Part shown: piece after piece, positions 15,301 through 19,388 of the stretch | Layout of the letters: each line of letters starts with the position of its first letter | Numbering within the stretch: position 1 is the stretch's first letter | Source: Bryobacterales bacterium | GTDB taxonomy: Bacteria; Acidobacteriota; Terriglobia; Bryobacterales; Bryobacteraceae | NCBI GenBank assembly: GCA_003132905.1 | Contig: PKZC01000188.1 | Span: 582-19,969, forward strand | Reading direction: 5' to 3' | DNA: 19,388 nt | The notes under the pieces: generated by a model | Seen by the model: only the letters and a program-made list of their open reading frames with translations | What the model was told of the DNA's origin: nothing | Databases searched by the model: none | Translations under genes and position numbers: made by a program

Positions 15301-16274
15301 TAGTCCTGCCTGGATCCTTTCCTGGTGGTCGCGATAATCAACAATTGGGCAGCGGCATTGAGGATCATGGTGAGCGCGAATAGCACCAATCCCAGCTCGA
15401 CCAGGGCGCTGAGATACACGTCACCGGTGGCTTCGGTGAACTCATTGGCGATGATCGCAGCAATGGTGTATCCCGGCGAAAGCAAAGAGGCATGAATGCC
15501 GGTGTCGTTGCCGATGACCATGGTGACGGCCATCGTCTCTCCCAGGGCACGGGCCAACGCCAGGAAAATTGAACCGATAATGCCCAGCCTGGCGAACGGT
15601 ACGACGACCTGCCAAGTGGACTCCCACTTAGTTGCCCCTAGCGCGAGCGCCGCCTCGCGTTGTTCGCGCGGAACGGCCAGCAGCGCTTCCCGCGAGATCG
15701 AAATAACAAAGGGAAACGTCATGGTGGCCAAGGCCATGCCGGCAGTGAGATAGCCGACTCCATAGGCTGGGCCCTGGAACCAGGGCAGATAGCCCAGCGT
15801 ATCCTTCAGGAACGGCTCGATGTATTGGCGCATGAGCGGGACCAATGTAAAGATCGCCAGCAGGCCGAGAATCACGCTGGGCACCGCAGCCAGGAGTTCC
15901 ACCAAGAACGTGCACGAGTTGGACAGTTTCGGCGGCGCCAGTTCTGCAAGAAAAATCGCGGCGCCCACCCCCAACGGAACCGAAATGATGAGCGCGATGA
16001 AGGACGTCAGCACTGTTCCGTAGATGAAGGGGAGTGCGCCGAACTGCTCGGCGACGGGGTCCCAGGTTCTTCCCGTCAGGAAGTGGAAGCCGAACTTTGC
16101 GCGCGAGGGGCCGGAATGGATCCACAGCTCATAGACCAGGAAAACAGTGACGATTAGTACAGTGGCCGCAAAGAGGAAAGTGACGAGGTGGGTGATCTGA
16201 TCCCCGTCACGCCAAAATTTGACCAGCTTCCGTGGACGTAATTGCGGAGGCGCGGTGATTACGGATGTTCCCAT
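15300..16274 (-). CDS. pstC: Phosphate ABC transporter permease PstC
   Basis: 324 aa inner-membrane permease with six predicted membrane segments, the first at about residues 30-50. Family blocks: GALPFIYGTVLTSFIALIIS, LVELLAAVPSVILGL, the EAA loop REAALALGATKWESTWQVVVPFA and ALGETMAVTMVIGN. A cytoplasmic N-terminal tail of about 25 residues precedes the first segment. It lies ten bases after pstS and overlaps pstA. Confidence 0.97.
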   Translation of the reverse strand: MGTSVITAPPQLRPRKLVKFWRDGDQITHLVTFLFAATVLIVTVFLVYELWIHSGPSRAKFGFHFLTGRTWDPVAEQFGALPFIYGTVLTSFIALIISVPLGVGAAIFLAELAPPKLSNSCTFLVELLAAVPSVILGLLAIFTLVPLMRQYIEPFLKDTLGYLPWFQGPAYGVGYLTAGMALATMTFPFVISISREALLAVPREQREAALALGATKWESTWQVVVPFARLGIIGSIFLALARALGETMAVTMVIGNDTGIHASLLSPGYTIAAIIANEFTEATGDVYLSALVELGLVLFALTMILNAAAQLLIIATTRKGSRQD

Positions 16275-16284
16275 TCCGGATTTC

Positions 16285-17295
16285 TTACTTTATCAGAGCG
16301 ATCTGCTTCATTTCTTTCGCGACTACCGGCTTGGGAAGTGGCGCGTAACTCATTCCTTCGGCGTCGGCTTGCCCTGTGGTCAACATCCACTGCAAGAAGT
16401 CCGTGATCGATTTTTTCTTGGTCGCGTCGCCGATCTTATCCGGGATCAGCAGCCAGGTAAAGCTCGAAATCGGATAGGCGTTCTTGCCCGGAGCATTGGT
16501 GATGGAGACGCGGAAGTCGGCTGGCATCTCTTTAGCGGCGCCCGCGGCAGCCTCGGTAACGCTGTTGAAGTCCGCCTTCACGAACACGTCCGCAAGATTC
16601 TTGACAGAGCCGTATTCCATTTTGGTCTGGACGGCGTAGATTAACTCGACGTAGCCGATAGAATTCGGCGTCTGCTTCACTAATCCGGCCACTCCTTCGT
16701 TGCCTTTCCCGCCCAAGCCAACTGGCCAATTTACGGACGTGTTGGCGCCTACTTTCGATTTCCACTCTGGGCTGACCTTGGAGAGATAGTCGGTCCAGAC
16801 GAAGGTTGTGCCACTACCGTCCGAGCGATGAACCACGGTGATGTCCTCGTTGGGTAGTTTCGCTCCGGGGTTGTCCTTCACCAGCGCCGGATCGTTCCAC
16901 TTCTTGATGGCGCCAAGGAAGATGCCAGCCAGAGTAGCGCCCGAGAATTTCAGGTCCGCTGCCCCCGGCACGTTGTAAGTGGGGACGAGACCGCCGAGCA
17001 CGGTTGGAAAATGGAGCACTTTGTATTTGGTGACCTTCGACAGTTGTTCGTCGGTCATGGGCATGTCGGAGGCGCCGAAGTCTACCGTGCCTTCCACCAG
17101 TTGGCGGATACCGCCGCCCGAACCGATGGACTGGTAATTGATCTGAATATCCGAGTGCGCCTTGTGAAATTCCTCAAACCATTTTTGATAGATGGGGGCG
17201 GGGAAAGTTGCCCCCGCCGCATTGATGGTCTCCGCTGGGGCCGCCAACGATCCGGCGGCCGCCAATAGCGTAATCCAAAGTATCTGTTTCCTCAT
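16285..17295 (-). CDS. pstS: Periplasmic phosphate-binding protein PstS
   Basis: 336 aa. Signal peptide to about residue 21 (SLAAPA/ET) without a lipobox cysteine, so it is a soluble periplasmic protein. Phosphate-binding signatures are in order: ATFPAP (29-34), SIGSGGGI (56-63), DFGASD (72-77) and HRSDGSGTT (156-164). It captures phosphate for PstCAB. The Shine-Dalgarno AGAAGGA is 8 bases before the ATG. A short palindrome sits just upstream of it, between the porin stop and pstS. Confidence 0.97.
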   Translation of the reverse strand: MRKQILWITLLAAAGSLAAPAETINAAGATFPAPIYQKWFEEFHKAHSDIQINYQSIGSGGGIRQLVEGTVDFGASDMPMTDEQLSKVTKYKVLHFPTVLGGLVPTYNVPGAADLKFSGATLAGIFLGAIKKWNDPALVKDNPGAKLPNEDITVVHRSDGSGTTFVWTDYLSKVSPEWKSKVGANTSVNWPVGLGGKGNEGVAGLVKQTPNSIGYVELIYAVQTKMEYGSVKNLADVFVKADFNSVTEAAAGAAKEMPADFRVSITNAPGKNAYPISSFTWLLIPDKIGDATKKKSITDFLQWMLTTGQADAEGMSYAPLPKPVVAKEMKQIALIK

Positions 17296-17313
17296 GAATC
17301 GAATCCTTCTCTC

Positions 17314-17328
17314 CGCTTCATTGAAGCG
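17314..17328 (-). repeat. Short palindrome between porin gene and pstS
   Basis: CGCTTCA and TGAAGCG flank one central base directly after the porin stop codon and about 11 bases before the pstS ribosome site. In RNA it can form a 5-bp stem with a 5-base loop. There is no U-tract, so it is not a strong terminator; it may be an mRNA stabiliser, a partial attenuator that sets the porin to PstS ratio, or chance. Confidence 0.35.
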
Positions 17329-19047
17329 CTAGAAATTCGGTATGCTACCGGGCAGCGTATACCGAATGTCGAAGTAGATCGTGCTGTCGTGTGTTTGGTC
17401 CGGACTGTTAGGCGCAATGTACCAAGGGTTACGCGTCAGATATTCGTACTGGCCGATCAAATTGATCGCGCCATAGCGGGGGCTCGCCCAAACGGTCTCG
17501 TTGAATCCGAACGTCACTTCCTGAATGGCCTTGTTCTGGCTGTTCGCAGAGCCGACGTATCCGTAACCAACCGGCTTGCCGGTGGCATCGATCTGGACGT
17601 TCTTATCGAGGTAGATGCCGCCGTAATAGCCAAACCACAAGAATTTACCGGTCCGGGCTTCGAAGCCGTCCACCGTGCCGCCGGAATGCATCAAGCTCAA
17701 GTTGCCGGTCGCCCCCACAACTAAATCCGGCGCTTGGCCGAACAGGTAACGTCCCTCGCCGTCACCCCAGAAGTTGGTGGTGATCAGGCGGAAACCCTTG
17801 AAGATTTCACCGTTCATGCTAAAGAGGACGCCGCCGCCGGCCGAGGTGGTGTATTGAGCGTTGCTCAAATTGCTCGGGTTATTGAGAATCTTGAAGGTGC
17901 TTAGCACGCCTCCGACTTCGGCGTGGAAGCGCGCGCTGGGATCCCAGGCAAACTTAGTGATGAAGTCAGGCGTCAACTGCGGCGCGCTGTTATAGATGCT
18001 GGCCGCATCCAACTGAGTCCCGGAAAGGCTGGTGAGCGAAGCCGGCAGAGTGATGCCGGAACCGCCGGCGGAACCTCCAATATACTGGTCGGGATTTTCA
18101 GCCGAAAATCCCCAGGTGGCCGTGTTGCCAAAGTGGTAGAGCACGCGGAAGCCCGGCTGGCGACTCCAAGTTAAGCCCGCCATGTAGTTCACGTCCATGA
18201 CTTGCGAGTAGAAGATGTCACCCGGCAGCGGGGAGATTCCTCTGCGATTTGGCGTCAGCATGCTCCAGCTTTGTCCGGCCAGAAATTCCCAGCCGCCCTT
18301 CCTTGCGTCTATCCAATACAGGCGGATGCGGGGGACGACAGCGCCGTTGGTTACAGTGAGGGAGTTTGAGCCGCTGGTACCCAGGAAGTCGAACTCGTTA
18401 TAGCCGATGAAATGGGTGCCTTTCCAGTCTCCATCCGCGCGGAAGCCGAGGCGGCTGTTCTGGATACTGAAGTGATCTTCTGAGGTCTTGCCGGCCACCG
18501 TATTGTTGTACGGCACGCCGCCAAAATTGCTTCCGATGCCCGATCCGGCATCCTTGTCGCGCCACACGAACGTGGCGTCCATGAAGCCAATGGGGATGAT
18601 GCAGACACCGCCCAACCGCAAATAAGGCGGCACCGCATTCGCGTCGAGACCAGCTTCGCAGGGGTTGCCGCCGCCGGCTGGCGCCTGTCCACGATTCACC
18701 GCGGGTGCAATCACGGGCGCAATGGGCGCGATCGACGGAATGATGGGTGTGGTGCTGGCTACATCCCCCAAGGCCTTGTTTCGCGGAAGTGCGAAATTAT
18801 CCTGGTTGTCGCGCGCCGGACTGGCGCTGGTGGCTCTTTCTATCAGCTTCTTCTGTTCTTCCATGGCCGACTTGAGAGCGTCGATTTGCTTCTGCTGCTC
18901 GGCCAATTGCGCCTTCAGAATAGCGACGTCGTTGTCTGCCGTTACGGGGGCGACGGGCGCGGATACTTGTCCCAGCAGCGCGTTGCCTAACAGAATCGCC
19001 GAACACAGAGTTGCAATTCCTAGCGTTTTAACTTTCATCTTCTCCAT
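17329..19047 (-). CDS. Outer-membrane porin with N-terminal coiled coil, probable phosphate-starvation porin
   Basis: 572 aa. Signal peptide about residues 1-29. Residues 40-72 form a heptad-like coiled coil (VAILKAQLAEQQKQIDALKS and onward), as in trimeric porins of the DcaP/OprP type. A Pro/Ile/Ala linker (98-118) follows. From about residue 142 to the end there are alternating amphipathic strands rich in aromatic residues and Gly/Asn, ending in Phe, the C-terminal signature of outer-membrane barrels. Two cysteines (130 and 149) near the start of the barrel may form a disulfide. It is directly upstream of pstS and downstream of a Pho-box-like array, which suggests phosphate or organophosphate uptake. 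Start: ATG at 19047 has no ribosome site, while ATG at 19038 has GGAG only 3 bases upstream; the choice is uncertain. Confidence 0.85.
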   Translation of the reverse strand: MEKMKVKTLGIATLCSAILLGNALLGQVSAPVAPVTADNDVAILKAQLAEQQKQIDALKSAMEEQKKLIERATSASPARDNQDNFALPRNKALGDVASTTPIIPSIAPIAPVIAPAVNRGQAPAGGGNPCEAGLDANAVPPYLRLGGVCIIPIGFMDATFVWRDKDAGSGIGSNFGGVPYNNTVAGKTSEDHFSIQNSRLGFRADGDWKGTHFIGYNEFDFLGTSGSNSLTVTNGAVVPRIRLYWIDARKGGWEFLAGQSWSMLTPNRRGISPLPGDIFYSQVMDVNYMAGLTWSRQPGFRVLYHFGNTATWGFSAENPDQYIGGSAGGSGITLPASLTSLSGTQLDAASIYNSAPQLTPDFITKFAWDPSARFHAEVGGVLSTFKILNNPSNLSNAQYTTSAGGGVLFSMNGEIFKGFRLITTNFWGDGEGRYLFGQAPDLVVGATGNLSLMHSGGTVDGFEARTGKFLWFGYYGGIYLDKNVQIDATGKPVGYGYVGSANSQNKAIQEVTFGFNETVWASPRYGAINLIGQYEYLTRNPWYIAPNSPDQTHDSTIYFDIRYTLPGSIPNF

Positions 19048-19116
19048 CCCAAGTTGGGTTTTTTCAAGATTTTTTGTTCCAAAGCGGGCGGTCCTGTATT
19101 TGTGGCCGCCTAAGGG

Positions 19117-19170
19117 AGAATAGCTGTGCCGCGTTAGCGATAAATGACGATTGCGTTAATATCGTGTTAC
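19117..19170 (-). promoter_or_regulatory. Pho-box-like array of four 11-bp-phased half-sites plus -10 element, driving the porin-pst operon
   Basis: On the minus strand four consecutive 11-base units begin with GTAAC (19170), TTAAC (19159), GTCAT (19148) and CTAAC (19137). The TAAC/TCAT core thus recurs at exactly 11-base intervals, the spacing at which PhoB/PhoP-type regulators bind direct repeats. TATTCT (19117-19122) follows the last core by about ten bases, as a -10 does in PhoB-dependent promoters that lack a -35. The position, between a phoR-like gene and a porin-pst operon, supports the call. Binding itself is inferred. Confidence 0.65.
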
Positions 19171-19206
19171 GGTCGGAGGGGGGTAGGAGCTTAGTTACGT
19201 AGCAGA

Positions 19207-19388
19207 CTAAGCGGTTGGAAGTTCGATGGTAAATTCAGAACCTTCACCTAACCGGCTGTGTACTTGAATGGTTCCACCCATCTGTTCCACCGCGTGCTTG
19301 ACAATCGACAAGCCCAGTCCTGTTCCACCCATGGCGCGCGATCGGGCCTTGTCGGCCCGATAGAAACGCTCGAAGATGCGCGGCAGAT
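19207..19388 (-). CDS. phoR: 3' end of a PhoR-like sensor histidine kinase (partial, truncated by window edge)
   Basis: Only the last 59 codons plus a TAG stop are in the window. They encode the end of a HATPase domain: the F-box segment [16 protein letters not shown], then the G2 box [12 protein letters not shown], and the final strands [23 protein letters not shown] together with [12 protein letters not shown] is typical of PhoR among OmpR-class sensor kinases. The kinase would phosphorylate PhoB under low phosphate; phoB is presumably upstream, outside the window. The PhoR identity rests on these motifs and on the pst operon that follows. Confidence 0.85.
   Translation of the reverse strand, partial: LPRIFERFYRADKARSRAMGGTGLGLSIVKHAVEQMGGTIQVHSRLGEGSEFTIELPTA

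Noticed and set aside
19189..19212. Inverted repeat GCTTAG/CTAAGC around the phoR-like stop codon as a terminator
   Set aside because: Six-base arms with a 12-base loop and no U-tract on the transcribed strand; too weak to call.

Overview
The window looks like chromosomal DNA of a Gram-negative soil bacterium, most likely an Acidobacteriota member of the Solibacter/Bryobacter type. This is inferred from moderately high G+C, secreted DUF6152-type proteins beside a PQQ dehydrogenase and a c-type cytochrome, and an outer-membrane porin heading a pst operon. No rRNA, tRNA, CRISPR array, transposase or integrase was seen. Nearly all genes are on the minus strand; only the quinoprotein gene is on the plus strand. 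No gene-free stretch exceeds 300 bases; the longest (11158-11403, 246 bases) holds no RNA gene or convincing terminator that I can see and presumably contains the uvrB promoter.

Region 1 (1-1331): a two-gene HEPN plus nucleotidyltransferase cassette of toxin-antitoxin type, of locally lower G+C. The last 11 residues of the nucleotidyltransferase match the last 11 residues of the unrelated secreted protein encoded next to it, and the DNA copies differ only at synonymous third positions. This suggests the cassette landed in, or captured, the 3' end of a paralogous gene.

Region 2 (1332-6328): a five-gene minus-strand operon (small secreted beta-rich protein, monoheme cytochrome c, a DUF6152 plus C-terminal-domain fusion protein, a stand-alone DUF6152 protein, a stand-alone C-terminal-domain protein). 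It diverges from a secreted PQQ-dependent alcohol dehydrogenase-like quinoprotein. Together they look like an envelope redox module of unknown substrate. The same two-domain architecture is present once fused and once split.

Region 3 (6348-11157): uvrB followed by tightly packed genes for a Rossmann/DUF2520-like protein, a Tat-like secreted cupin, a short-chain fatty acid transporter family protein and a 53-residue lysine-rich protein whose C-terminus resembles the toxin-binding tail of Phd/VapB-like antitoxins.

Region 4 (11404-12856): a secreted Sel1-repeat protein and an alpha/beta hydrolase that follows phoU.

Region 5 (12917-19388): a phosphate-starvation locus. In transcription order it is the 3' end of a PhoR-like histidine kinase, a regulatory region with four 11-bp-phased half-sites that look like a Pho box, an outer-membrane porin, pstS, pstC, pstA, pstB, phoU, and possibly the hydrolase. 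The porin would admit phosphate to the periplasm, PstS would bind it, PstCAB would import it, and PhoU with PhoR would tune the response. Three stop/start junctions of the form TTGA (TTG start overlapping TGA stop) occur in three different operons.
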